Shown here: positions 7,896 through 16,540 of the stretch, one piece after another
Position numbering within the stretch: the stretch's first letter is position 1
Layout: each line of letters starts with the position of its first letter
Assembly (NCBI RefSeq): GCF_024213375.1
Contig: NZ_JANAVJ010000007.1
Location: forward strand, 1 to 64,000
Source: Paenibacillus sp. MZ04-78.2
GTDB taxonomy: Bacteria; Bacillota; Bacilli; Paenibacillales; NBRC-103111
Reading direction: 5' to 3'
DNA: 64,000 bases
Position numbers and translations under genes: made by a program
Notes under the pieces: model-generated
What the model was told of the DNA's origin: nothing
The model's database searches: none
The model's input: the letters and a program-made list of their open reading frames with translations, nothing else

Positions 7896-9890
7896 TTACT
7901 TCAGTAATTCTTTCGTCAAACGAACCACATGATTCGTGGAGAAACCAAAGTATTCCATGACCTCCGTACCGGGACCTGAAGCGCCGAACGTATCGATCGA
8001 CAACACTTTTCCGCCTTGTCCCGTGTAACGCTCCCAGCCTAACGATATGCCGGCTTCCATGGCAATCCGCTTCGAAACAGAATCCGGAAGAACACTCTGC
8101 TTGTAGCTTTCGGGCTGACGATCAAACAGTTCTCTGCTCGGCATAGCGACCACGCGTACGGAAATGTTTTCCTGCTCCAGCTCTGCTTTGGCACTCATGG
8201 CCAGAGTGACCTCGGACCCGGTTCCGATCAGGATGACATCCGGCTTATTGTTTGTTTCCGCCAGAACATACGCTCCTTTGGCCACCTCTTGAACATTGGC
8301 TTTGGTCGCTTCATATACAGGCAAGTTCTGTCTGCTGAGTATCAGCGCTACGGGCCCTTCATTTTGCTGCAAGGCATACGCCCATGCACTTGCTGTTTCG
8401 TTGGCATCGGTTGGACGAATGACCGTAAGTCCCGGGATGGTGCGCAGCGCGGCCAGGTGCTCAACAGGCTCATGCGTAGGTCCATCTTCTCCGACGGCAA
8501 TCGAATCATGGGTAAACACATAAATCACGGGCAGCTTTTGCAGAGCGGCTAAACGAATGGACGGGCGCAAATAATCGCTGAATACGAAGAACGTGCTTAC
8601 GAATGGTTTTACGCCTCCATGCAGGGCCATTCCATTGCCAGCCGCGCCCATGGCATGCTCGCGGACACCAAAGTAAATATTCCGTCCCGCGTAGGATTCG
8701 AAAGCGAATTTTTGCTCCCCTTTAATATCCGTCATCGTAGAATGCGATAAATCCGCGCTTCCTCCAAAAATCGAAGAAACGGTTTTTACATAATGATTAA
8801 TGGCTTCACCGCTTGCTACGCGCGTAGAAATCGTTTTGGAAGCATCAAACGTAAGGATGTCTGCGGCATCTAACGAAACGGAACCGTTAATGACTTGCTC
8901 AAGCTCTTTGCCTTGCAAAGGATACTGCGCTTGATAGGAAGCGACTAATTGGTTCCATTCTTCTTCTTTGGCCTCGCCTTTATGTTTAAGCTGCTCGAAA
9001 AGAGCTCGCACTTCTTCCGGAACGGTAAACTCTTCCTCATACTTCCAACCATAAGCTTCCTTGGTGGCCTTGGCCTCTTCTTTACCGAGCGGATTGCCGT
9101 GTACTTTGTTCGTTCCTGCTAACTTGCTGCCGTATCCGATAACCGTCCGAATTTCAATCAGAGTCGGCTGCGAATCGTTGCACTTGGCTGCTTCGATCGC
9201 TTCGGCAATTCGCGAAATATCGTTACCGTCCTCAACCCGTATATAGTGCCAGTCGGCTGATTCCGCTCTTTTCTGTATATTTTCACTGAAAGAAAGGTTA
9301 AGCTCTCCGTCCAACGAGATGTCGTTGGAATCATACAATACGATTAATTTGCCAAGCTTCATATGTCCTGCCATGGACATCGCCTCGTAAGAGATGCCCT
9401 CCATCAAGCAGCCGTCTCCGACAAGCGCATACGTGTAATGGTCGACAACTGGGAAATTGTCTTGATTGAATTTCGCGGCCAGATGAGCTTCAGCCATCGC
9501 CATCCCGACGGCCATCGCGATTCCTTGTCCCAGAGGTCCTGTTGTTGCGTCTACGCCATCCGTATGTCCAAATTCAGGATGTCCCGGTGTTTTGCTGTTC
9601 AGCTTGCGAAACTGTTTTAAATCCTCAAGCGAGACCTGGTATCCGGACAAATGCAGGAGGCTGTACAGCAGGGCCGAACCGTGACCTGCGGACAGAACGA
9701 AGCGGTCGCGGTTAAACCATTTTGCATGACCGGGATTATGATTTAACAGTTTGGACCAAAGGGTGTATGCCATCGGCGCGGCACCCATCGGCAGCCCGGG
9801 ATGACCGGAATTCGCGGAGTTGATGGCGTCGATCGACAGTGTTCGGATCGTATCGATAGCTAATTGATCAATAGTTTGAGTTGCAGACAT
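7896..9890 (-). CDS. tkt: Transketolase
   Basis: A 664-residue transketolase, the thiamine diphosphate enzyme that moves two-carbon units between sugar phosphates. The N-terminal half has [16 protein letters not shown] (about residues 26-41) and the ThDP-binding stretch [18 protein letters not shown]; the pyrimidine-domain signature [19 protein letters not shown] and [20 protein letters not shown] follow in the second half. Length is normal. It is the first gene of the tkt-fsa pair and is divergent from a LysR regulator across a 147-base gap, a layout that suggests, but does not prove, control by that regulator. Confidence 0.97.
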   Translation of the reverse strand: MSATQTIDQLAIDTIRTLSIDAINSANSGHPGLPMGAAPMAYTLWSKLLNHNPGHAKWFNRDRFVLSAGHGSALLYSLLHLSGYQVSLEDLKQFRKLNSKTPGHPEFGHTDGVDATTGPLGQGIAMAVGMAMAEAHLAAKFNQDNFPVVDHYTYALVGDGCLMEGISYEAMSMAGHMKLGKLIVLYDSNDISLDGELNLSFSENIQKRAESADWHYIRVEDGNDISRIAEAIEAAKCNDSQPTLIEIRTVIGYGSKLAGTNKVHGNPLGKEEAKATKEAYGWKYEEEFTVPEEVRALFEQLKHKGEAKEEEWNQLVASYQAQYPLQGKELEQVINGSVSLDAADILTFDASKTISTRVASGEAINHYVKTVSSIFGGSADLSHSTMTDIKGEQKFAFESYAGRNIYFGVREHAMGAAGNGMALHGGVKPFVSTFFVFSDYLRPSIRLAALQKLPVIYVFTHDSIAVGEDGPTHEPVEHLAALRTIPGLTVIRPTDANETASAWAYALQQNEGPVALILSRQNLPVYEATKANVQEVAKGAYVLAETNNKPDVILIGTGSEVTLAMSAKAELEQENISVRVVAMPSRELFDRQPESYKQSVLPDSVSKRIAMEAGISLGWERYTGQGGKVLSIDTFGASGPGTEVMEYFGFSTNHVVRLTKELLK

Positions 9891-10037
9891 ATTGTTCTTC
9901 TCCTTCTTTCATTTCGTTTTTTTGTTCATATGAATTTTCCAATCCGGAAAAGGGGTATGGTTTCTCTTTCGTAGTTCCACTATAATACGATTATGACCTA
10001 TACAAGTAATAAATATATTTCACAGGAGCTATAGACT

Positions 10038-10922
10038 GTGTCTATGAACAATAATTACGAATTATATAAAGTGTTTTATTGGGCTGCGAAGACAGGCAGC
10101 TTGACTCAGGCTGCGAGGGCTCTATACCTCACCCAGCCGAGCGTCAGCTACGCTATCAAACAACTGGAAGACAGCTTTGGCATCACTTTGTTTTACCGGA
10201 ACTCTAAAGGAGTGTCGCTGACGCAAGAGGGCGCCGTCCTGTATTCCTATATCGAACAGTCTCAAATCTTAATATCTCTGGCTGAAGAAAAAATGGTGGC
10301 GCTTAAAAATTTGGACAGCGGCGAGCTGCGGATCGGCGGAAGCGATTCGCTATTCAAGCATTATTTGCTTCCATACTTGGAGGACTTTCATCAGCAGCAT
10401 CCCGGCATCAAGCTTTACCTGAATCATGGAACGACCCCGGAAATTATTGCTTACTTGAAAGAAGGTACAATTGATTTGGGCGTCGTTCGTATGCCTATCG
10501 CCGATCCTTTGCTTGAGGTGAGGGAGAGTATCCAACTGCAAGATTGCTTTGTGGCGGGGGGACGTTATGCCAAGCTTAAGGACGCGGTGCTTTCGCTTGA
10601 TATGCTGCTCCAGTACCCCGTTATCCTATTCTCGCGTAATAGCCGGGCACGAATGGCCATTACGGAGTTATTTCAAAGCTACGGCTATCTACTCAAACCT
10701 GAAATCGAGGTCGGAAGCGTGGATCTTCTCATCGAGTTTGCGCGGAAAGGTCTTGGGATCTCCTACGTGACCAGAGAATTTGTTGCGAAGGAGCTGGAAG
10801 AGGGCTCCCTCTTCGAGGTTCAATTAGACGTGGAGCTGCCGCCAGCTCACGTGGGGATTATGATTATGCGGAACATGCCGCTTTCTACTGCTGCAAGCAA
10901 GTTTATGAAGCTGGTTGAATAG
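10038..10922 (+). CDS. LysR family transcriptional regulator
   Basis: A 294-residue LysR-type regulator: winged helix-turn-helix at about residues 7-65 (TGSLTQAARALYLTQPSVSYAIKQLE) and a periplasmic-binding-like effector domain beyond about residue 90. The GTG at 10038 is preferred because AGGAG lies nine bases before it; an ATG two codons later would be too far from that site. It is divergent from tkt, and a TATAAT at 9981-9986 could be its -10. LysR proteins often act on the divergent gene, so control of tkt-fsa is a fair guess. The effector is unknown. Confidence 0.9.
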   Translation: MSMNNNYELYKVFYWAAKTGSLTQAARALYLTQPSVSYAIKQLEDSFGITLFYRNSKGVSLTQEGAVLYSYIEQSQILISLAEEKMVALKNLDSGELRIGGSDSLFKHYLLPYLEDFHQQHPGIKLYLNHGTTPEIIAYLKEGTIDLGVVRMPIADPLLEVRESIQLQDCFVAGGRYAKLKDAVLSLDMLLQYPVILFSRNSRARMAITELFQSYGYLLKPEIEVGSVDLLIEFARKGLGISYVTREFVAKELEEGSLFEVQLDVELPPAHVGIMIMRNMPLSTAASKFMKLVE

Positions 10923-10965
10923 TCCTTTCCTTTATGATGAACTCGCCTGAAAATAGTGTTCATAG

Positions 10966-10994
10966 TTGCCAAACGTGGATAAATCCAGTATATT
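10966..10994 (+). promoter_or_regulatory. Promoter of a long leader ahead of the vat gene
   Basis: TTGCCA at 10966, a 17-base spacer and TATATT at 10989 form a good sigma-A promoter. It would start a transcript near 11001, some 335 bases before the acetyltransferase gene. Confidence 0.55.
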
Positions 10995-10999
10995 AATGA

Positions 11000-11337
11000 A
11001 TATCTCAAGGAAAGGTGGTATCCAGTTCTAACATGTACTATCTGATCGCTTCCTAATCCCTAACAAAAGGATACGGAATGCAGGCGCTACGAAGACGGTA
11101 GCCGCATTAGGTATGGTGTACCCATCCCTAATTGCTCAGATAACTCATGTTGGAGACGAAGACTGGAAAACCACGACGAGCGTAAACTTTACTTTAATTG
11201 TAAAGTCCAAGTTTACTTAGGCATATTTGTGTACTATGCTGTGGCTTTTATAGTCTAACCGGCTGCGAGTGCGTCTGCATTCGCAGCCTTTTTTCGTCGT
11301 CTAAGACAAATTTGCTCAGAAGAAGGGATGATCACCT
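11000..11337 (+). promoter_or_regulatory. Putative attenuator leader with short leader peptide, upstream of vat
   Basis: The 340-base gap contains a short open frame at 11078-11101, ATG CAG GCG CTA CGA AGA CGG TAG, coding MQALRRR, with AAAAGG seven bases before the ATG. Another tiny frame, MYYLIAS, is at 11033-11056 but has a poorly spaced ribosome site. Further on are hairpins ATTAGG...CCTAAT and ACTTTAC...GTAAAGT, and then the terminator at 11261. Promoter, leader peptide, alternative hairpins and terminator directly before an antibiotic-resistance-type gene is the layout of ribosome-mediated attenuation. That function is inferred; the elements are seen. Confidence 0.45.
11261..11295 (+). 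terminator. Intrinsic terminator in the vat leader
   Basis: GGCTGCGAGTGC and GCATTCGCAGCC form a 12-base-pair stem with a GTCT loop followed by six T. It lies about 40 bases before the vat start and follows no intact gene, so it would act on the leader transcript. Confidence 0.85.
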
Positions 11338-11974
11338 ATGCCAGGACCAAATCCAATCAGAGAAGTACCCTATACCGGGGAATAAAAATGTACAGTTCAT
11401 CAACAATACGATCACAAAATCCAACATCATCGTTGGGGATTATTCATACTATGATGCATTGCATGGAGAATCGTTTGAGGACCAAGTGCTTTACCATTAT
11501 GAAGTGCTGGGTACGAAACTGGTGATTGGAAAGTTTTGTTCGATCGCTCCTGAAACCAGATTTATTATGGGGGGCGGTAATCATCGAATGGATGGCTCAA
11601 CTTACCCATTCAACATTTTCGGTAACGGCTGGGAAGCTTATACCCCTACATTGGAACAACTGCCGCTTAAAGGGGATACGGTTGTTGGCAACGACGTCTG
11701 GATAGGCAGACGTGCAACCATTATGCCGGGCGTACGTATTGGGGATGGAGCCATCATAGGCGCCGAGTCGGTAGTCGTAAAGGATGTGAAGCCATACACG
11801 ATCGTTGGCGGAAACCCTGCAAAAGAAATACGAAATCGTTATTCACCGGAGATCATTGAGGAGTTGTTGGAAATCCGTTGGTGGGATAATGATATTGAAA
11901 TCATCAATCAACATATCGAGGCGATCGTAAGCGGGGATATGGAATCGTTAAGGAAAATGAAAACTCGCCGATGA
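11338..11974 (+). CDS. vat: Vat-type streptogramin A O-acetyltransferase with single-base 5' frameshift
   Basis: A left-handed beta-helix (hexapeptide) xenobiotic acetyltransferase of about 210 residues, close to Vat enzymes that inactivate group A streptogramins. Typical Vat signatures are present: NIIVGDYSYYD, GESFEDQVLYHYE, IGKFCSIA, NHRMDGSTYPFN and the Trp-rich C-terminus. The natural start is the ATG at 11338 (MPGPNP) behind GAAGGGATGATCACCT. The frame from there stops after 15 codons, whereas the main frame continues SEKYPIPGNKNVQF. Removing one A near 11355-11356 joins them as MPGPNPSEKYPIPGNKNV, the expected sequence. A TTG at 11312 is in the main frame but has no ribosome site. This is either a real frameshift mutation or a sequencing error. 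Confidence 0.8.
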
Positions 11975-12010
11975 CCCATGGTCGCCTCAAAAGAAAATGG
12001 AGGAGTTACG

Positions 12011-12898
12011 ATGAGAGAGTACCGACTAATTAGTGACTACAAGCAGAACGAAGTATATAAAGAGAGCTTTAATGAACTTGCAAAGCAGACCTTTGGGCTT
12101 GATTTTAAAGAATGGTATGATAAGGGTTGTTGGAATGATGATTATATTTGTTATTCATTCGTAGACGGGGATACGATTATTGCAAATGCTTCGATCAATA
12201 AGATGCTTCTTACGTCAAATGGCAAAGAATATAAGGCCATCCAAGTGGGGACGGTCATGACCCATCCCGAATATCGGCATCAAGGGTTGTCGGCTAAGCT
12301 GATGAACCATATCCTAGAAAAATATGAAACGGAATATGATTTTATCTATTTGTTTGCGAATGAAACGGTGCTGGATTTTTATCCGAAATTTGGCTTTGAG
12401 AAGGTCCATGAAAGCAGCTACACTCTGGCAGTCTCGGATTTGAAAAAGCAAGTGGTGCAGCCGGCTCTGCGCAAGTTGGATGTCGACAATCCGGCGGACT
12501 TCGAGCTGATGAAGGAGTTTGCAGTTGAAAGAATACCTGTATCGTCAGCATTTGGCGTAAAGAATAATGAGCATTTGTTGATGGTTTACTTTATTGTTGT
12601 TTTTCGTGATGCCATCTACTATGACCATGATGAGGATGCGATACTTCTATTTGAACAAAAAGAGAATACGTTGCATGTTTATGATATCGTAAGTAAAAGG
12701 AAAGTCGATTTAGAGAAAGTTGTCAGTCACATCATTTCTGAAAAGACGGAGTTTGTTCATTTTTACTTTGTGCCTGACAGTGACAATGAGAACATCCAAT
12801 CCACCTTGATCACAGAGACGGATGATACGTTGTTTGTTCGACCGTTTGCCCTGGATGAAGGGAAACATTTTAGATTTCCGCTTACCTCTCATGCGTAG
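12011..12898 (+). CDS. GNAT family N-acetyltransferase (Eis-like, 295 aa)
   Basis: Start ATG at 12011 (MREYRLISDYK) behind GGAGG; codons upstream to 11978 are open but lack a ribosome site. The N-terminal half is a GNAT fold with the acetyl-CoA motif at about residues 76-95 (VMTHPEYRHQGLSAKLMNHI, where RHQGLS is the pyrophosphate loop). The C-terminal half extends well beyond a single GNAT domain, as in Eis-type or sterol-carrier-linked acetyltransferases that can acetylate several amines of a substrate. It begins 36 bases after vat, so the two may be cotranscribed. The substrate is unknown; aminoglycoside or peptide acetylation are possible. Confidence 0.8.
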   Translation: MREYRLISDYKQNEVYKESFNELAKQTFGLDFKEWYDKGCWNDDYICYSFVDGDTIIANASINKMLLTSNGKEYKAIQVGTVMTHPEYRHQGLSAKLMNHILEKYETEYDFIYLFANETVLDFYPKFGFEKVHESSYTLAVSDLKKQVVQPALRKLDVDNPADFELMKEFAVERIPVSSAFGVKNNEHLLMVYFIVVFRDAIYYDHDEDAILLFEQKENTLHVYDIVSKRKVDLEKVVSHIISEKTEFVHFYFVPDSDNENIQSTLITETDDTLFVRPFALDEGKHFRFPLTSHA

Positions 12899-13022
12899 CA
12901 ACTATTTATTGAACTTAAAATTTGATTATCGACATTCTGCTTGAACGACACCTGTCGTTCAGAGATTATCTTCGCCTGAATCCGGGAATATGTAAGGAAT
13001 ATAGCGGGAGGTATAAACGACA

Positions 13023-13628
13023 ATGATGAATAAGACGGAGAAAGAAAAAATGGAGCTCGGGTTGCTTTACGATGCGAACGGCAACGAGTCGCTCATTAAA
13101 GAACGAGAATACGCGAAGGAGATATGTTTTCAGTATAACCAGCTTCCCCCCTCAAGAGCGGAAGAAAGAAAAGATATCATAAAAAAGTTATTTGGCAAAA
13201 CGGGGAATAGCTTTTTGATCGAATCATCTTTTTATTGTGATTATGGGTATAACATTGAAATAGGAGAGAATTTTTACTCTAATCATAATCTGGTGATATT
13301 AGACGGTGCAAAGGTTACCTTTGGAGATAATGTGTTCATTGCTCCTAACTGCGGGTTCTATACAGCAGGTCATCCACTGGACGTGGAACAGCGTAATATG
13401 GGGCTGGAATATGCCTATCCGATCAAAGTCGGAAACAATGTATGGATCGGGGGGAATGTTTCTGTTATGCCGGGAGTAACAATAGGCGACAATACCGTTA
13501 TTGGCGGCGGGAGTGTTGTCACAAAAAATATTCCCTCAGGTGTAATCGCTGTTGGAAATCCTTGTCGTGTGCTGAGGGAAATCACGGATGAAGATAAGAA
13601 TAAATATAAAAAAAGCATGAATGAATAG
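13023..13628 (+). CDS. maa: Maltose O-acetyltransferase-like hexapeptide transferase
   Basis: A 201-residue acetyltransferase of the maltose/galactoside O-acetyltransferase group. The N-terminal capping region (KEKMELGLLYDANGNESLIK) is that of Maa/LacA enzymes and is followed by hexapeptide repeats and GHPLDVEQRNMGLEYAYPIKVG, which contains the catalytic His (about residue 119). It transfers acetyl from acetyl-CoA to a sugar hydroxyl, probably as detoxification. AGCGGGAGGT precedes the start. It sits in a row of acetyltransferase genes and is followed 27 bases later by a DUF1349 gene. Confidence 0.88.
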   Translation: MMNKTEKEKMELGLLYDANGNESLIKEREYAKEICFQYNQLPPSRAEERKDIIKKLFGKTGNSFLIESSFYCDYGYNIEIGENFYSNHNLVILDGAKVTFGDNVFIAPNCGFYTAGHPLDVEQRNMGLEYAYPIKVGNNVWIGGNVSVMPGVTIGDNTVIGGGSVVTKNIPSGVIAVGNPCRVLREITDEDKNKYKKSMNE

Positions 13629-13655
13629 CTGGGAAAAGTGCAGGAGGGACGTTTA

Positions 13656-14243
13656 ATGAACTACGATGCGAACAATTTATTTTGGGTAAATGAACCCGTG
13701 AGTTATTCGATTCAGGAAGATGAGATTGTGATTACAACTGACCCTGGCACGGACTTCTGGCAGCGTACATACTACGGGTTTAGAAACGATAATGCTCCGG
13801 CCTTGTTATTCAAGATCAATGAACCCTACTTTTCTTTCGTAGTCAGAACAGAGTTCGATAGCAAACATCGTTTTGATCAATGTGGTGTCATTATTTACCA
13901 GAATAGTGATAATTGGTTCAAGGCTTCAATTGAGTATGAAAATGAAGAGTATCAACGATTAGGAAGCGTTGTGACGAACCATGGATTTTCAGATTGGGCG
14001 ACGACAGATATTGATTCGAATATTAAAAGTATGTTTTACAGAGTTAGCCGCCGCGAGAGTGATTTCTGCATCGAGAATTCATACGATGGCATCGAATATA
14101 AACAAATGCGCATTTTTCATTTGTTTGAAGGTAAAGGCGAAATTCAACTGGGAATCTATGCATGTAGTCCGGAAAATTCCTCATTTACTTCTGTTTTTAG
14201 CGAGATGAAGATAACAGAATGCCAATGGAAAACACATGAATGA
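13656..14243 (+). CDS. DUF1349 family protein
   Basis: Start at ATG 13656 (MNYDANNLFWVNEP), seven bases after AGGAGGG; the open frame extends a few codons further up without support. The 195-residue protein matches the DUF1349 group, small jelly-roll proteins of the concanavalin A-like fold that I know only as uncharacterised. Landmarks are FWQRTYYGF near residue 34, the CGVIIYQNSDNWFKASIEYE strand pair in the middle and FTSVFSEMKI near the end. It is soluble and has no signal peptide. A glycan-binding role is suggested by the fold only. Spacing suggests an operon with maa. Confidence 0.75.
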   Translation: MNYDANNLFWVNEPVSYSIQEDEIVITTDPGTDFWQRTYYGFRNDNAPALLFKINEPYFSFVVRTEFDSKHRFDQCGVIIYQNSDNWFKASIEYENEEYQRLGSVVTNHGFSDWATTDIDSNIKSMFYRVSRRESDFCIENSYDGIEYKQMRIFHLFEGKGEIQLGIYACSPENSSFTSVFSEMKITECQWKTHE

Positions 14244-14269
14244 TCCACATATGAATTGGAGGCAATAGC

Positions 14270-14674
14270 GTGAACAAGATTCATTTTACAACAGAACCCC
14301 CTACAGATTTTGCGCAATTACTTTCCCTTTATGAATCATTAGGATGGAATTCACTTAACTTATCCGTTGATGATTTAGAAAAAATGTGTAATCAAAGCTG
14401 GTACGCAATTTATGCTTTTGATGATCAAAAATTGGTGGGGATGGGACGTATTATTTCAGATGGAGTGATTACTGGGTTGATATGTGGACTGTGCGTACTG
14501 CCGAGTTATCAGTCCAAAGGGATCGGCAAAGAAATGCTGAATCGAATGATTGACCATTGTGAGCGCAATCGCGTCATTCCCCAGCTTATGTGTACAGAAA
14601 GCTTGGAATCCTATTATGCGTCTTTTGGATTCAAGAAATTTACGGTTGGAATGACAAGAAAGCTCATTCGATAA
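14270..14674 (+). CDS. GNAT family N-acetyltransferase (134 aa)
   Basis: A minimal single-domain GNAT enzyme with GTG start at 14270 behind GGAGGCAATAGC. The acetyl-CoA binding motif is LPSYQSKGIGKEMLNRMI (about residues 83-100) and the C-terminal YYASFGFKKFTVGMTR is the usual last strand. It is the fourth acetyltransferase within 3.4 kb. Its substrate is unknown; many such small GNATs act on amino acids, polyamines or antibiotics. Confidence 0.82.
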   Translation: MNKIHFTTEPPTDFAQLLSLYESLGWNSLNLSVDDLEKMCNQSWYAIYAFDDQKLVGMGRIISDGVITGLICGLCVLPSYQSKGIGKEMLNRMIDHCERNRVIPQLMCTESLESYYASFGFKKFTVGMTRKLIR

Positions 14675-14749
14675 ATTGCAGTCTTAAGAAAAAGTACAGC
14701 TTGACATAGTCGTGTTTTCTATGCCACGATCCCCTTAATCTCCGTCTTT

Positions 14750-15220
14750 TCAAAGGAGTTTTCGGTTTCTGAAGGAATACAAGGCTTGGCTGCGGCTACC
14801 TTCTCTCCCATCGTGCTTCCCTATGTGATGGAGTTGTTCCCGCAAAATAAAAAAGTATTCGCCCTTAGCTGTATGAGCGCAGGTTTTCTTATGGCAGGAA
14901 TTGTCGGACAATTTTTAAGCAGCCCTCTTTTCGGATTCTCGAATGAACAGATATTATATGTGCGATCCGTAGGGGGGAGCTGCAAGAGGTGCAGCGATTT
15001 CCATCTATACGGTAATTGTGAATTTAGGCGCTACCATCGGACCCATCCTGGTTATTCAGTTGCTCGGGACCGGCAATTATGTCCTTACGTTTTCAAGCTT
15101 GGCGGGCTGCTTGCTGTTGGGATTGCTGGCTACAGTTTTTGTAAAACGTTTCATCCCAGCGAGAAGCTGAACTGCTTATCCAACTCAAGCCGACAGTCTA
15201 GCGAAAGTGGAAAAGTATGA
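14750..15220 (+). pseudogene. Degraded MFS transporter gene (C-terminal part)
   Basis: Two pieces of one major facilitator protein remain in different frames. The first, in frame with 14786, reads GIQGLAAATFSPIVLPYVME and VFALSCMSAGFLMAGIVGQF, two typical MFS helices. After about 14965 the frame changes; the family-like sequence continues as LGATIGPILVIQLLGTGNYV and SLAGCLLLGLLATVFVKRF in another frame up to about 15165. The first half of the transporter (about 200 residues) is missing. It can only be a relic, perhaps of a drug efflux gene given the neighbours. Confidence 0.65.
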
Positions 15221-15257
15221 CCTTCTTGGGTTATAATTAGCCAGGGGGTGGATTTTA

Positions 15258-16304
15258 ATGAATCATACGTATAGTGAAAAGACACATGCGTCGATTAAAC
15301 AATTATTGAACAAGCTTTCACCAGAAGGTCCCGGTTGTGCGTATATTGCCAGTTTCGATAGCGGAGTAACTTATAAAGGCGCAGTTGGCTTAGCTTCGAT
15401 AGAGGAAGGCCTGCCGATCACCACAACAACAATTTTTAATATTGCTTCAGTCTCCAAACAATTCACGGCATTTTCCATTCTACTCTTAGAGCAAGAAGGA
15501 AAATTGAGTCTGGATGATTCTATTTTAAAGTTTGTGCCTTCCTTAGGGGCCTATGCTGAGCCTGTAACGTTGAGACATCTCATTCATCACACTAGTGGAT
15601 TAGTTGATTATATGGAATTGGCTGAAGCGGCGAATATTAAAGATACGGATAAATTAACTGCGGAACAATCGCTGAAACACCTTATAAACCATCAAGCAGC
15701 AAGTTTTCCGGTCGGAACGAAATTTGAGTATAGCAATACAGGCTATTTTTTATTATCGCAAGTCATAGAGAAAGCAAGCGGCAAGTCTCACCGTGAGTTT
15801 GCGAAGGAGCGTATTTTTGAACCTTTACATATGAACGACACAACAATTGTCGATTGCTATCCAACGACGATGTTCATTGCTAGCGGATATTTGAAGAACG
15901 AGCAAGGAGCCTATGAAATCTATGAAAGCCCTTGGGAACATACAGGGGATGGGGCGGTTCATACAACGGTTGAAGACTTGGTAAAATGGGGAGAAAATTT
16001 AACTACAGGTACCGTTGGCGGAAAAGAGCTTGTTCAAAGAATGAGTGAAACAGGTCCCCGAATTTCTCCAACTGGAGAGACGATTATAGACAATGAGGAT
16101 TATGCTTTTGGACTGATACATGCAGAAGATTTTGGTTGTCGATGCTTGAAACATTCAGGGGGCTGGGCAGGGTACAGCTCATACTTCATACGGTTCCCGG
16201 AAGATCGTTTGTCTGTTGCAGTATTCAGTAACTGCGACGAACTTGATCCTGACGAGTATGCTCATAAAATAGCGAAAATTGTTTTAGAAAAAACGGAAGA
16301 ATAG
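15258..16304 (+). CDS. Class C beta-lactamase-fold serine hydrolase
   Basis: A 348-residue protein of the beta-lactamase/DD-peptidase superfamily. The three active-site motifs are in place: SVSK at 64-67 with nucleophile Ser64, YSN at 158-160, and HSGG near residue 298 in place of KTG. It has no signal peptide, unlike true class C beta-lactamases, so it is more likely a cytoplasmic esterase or peptidase of this fold. GGGGGTG lies before the ATG at 15258. It stands alone and ends at a strong terminator. Resistance to beta-lactams cannot be claimed from the sequence. Confidence 0.85.
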   Translation: MNHTYSEKTHASIKQLLNKLSPEGPGCAYIASFDSGVTYKGAVGLASIEEGLPITTTTIFNIASVSKQFTAFSILLLEQEGKLSLDDSILKFVPSLGAYAEPVTLRHLIHHTSGLVDYMELAEAANIKDTDKLTAEQSLKHLINHQAASFPVGTKFEYSNTGYFLLSQVIEKASGKSHREFAKERIFEPLHMNDTTIVDCYPTTMFIASGYLKNEQGAYEIYESPWEHTGDGAVHTTVEDLVKWGENLTTGTVGGKELVQRMSETGPRISPTGETIIDNEDYAFGLIHAEDFGCRCLKHSGGWAGYSSYFIRFPEDRLSVAVFSNCDELDPDEYAHKIAKIVLEKTEE

Positions 16305-16310
16305 ACAAGA

Positions 16311-16384
16311 GACTTCACTTCCTTGGTTGTTTTCGGGCTTGACCGCTTGAAAACTTCTCCAAGTCGGGGTGAAGTCCTTTTTTT
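16311..16384 (+). terminator. Terminator after the serine hydrolase gene
   Basis: GACTTCAC pairs with GTGAAGTC across a branched stem that also contains CTTGG/CCAAG, followed by CTTTTTTT. Confidence 0.8.
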
Positions 16385-16406
16385 ATGCTGCATTTTTAAA
16401 AAATGA

Positions 16407-16517
16407 TTGACAACGATTACAAATTCATGAATGATGGACATATAAAATAAACCTGAAACAAACTAGCAATGTGAAATTTCAGGTATTATTCCATGAATAT
16501 AAATCAGAATAAAACCA
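16407..16517 (+). promoter_or_regulatory. Promoter, AACAAACTAG operator and leader of beta-helix gene 1
   Basis: TTGACA at 16407 is a perfect -35; the -10 about 17 bases on (AATGAT) is poor. AAACAAACTAGCAA follows at 16456-16469, and AAATCAGAATAAAACCA at 16501-16517. All three elements recur in the same order before 18855, and the CTAG element again before the regulator gene at 25916. This is the most likely binding site of that GntR-type regulator. A weak -10 would suit a promoter that needs release from repression or an activator. Confidence 0.55.
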
Positions 16518-16540
16518 GATGAGCAATCGGAGGCCATGCG

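Noticed and set aside
11032-11220. A possible 60-residue frame running through the vat leader (reads VAALGMVYPSLIAQITHVGD)
   Set aside because: It has no start codon and no ribosome site, matches nothing I know, and the region is better explained as a structured leader.
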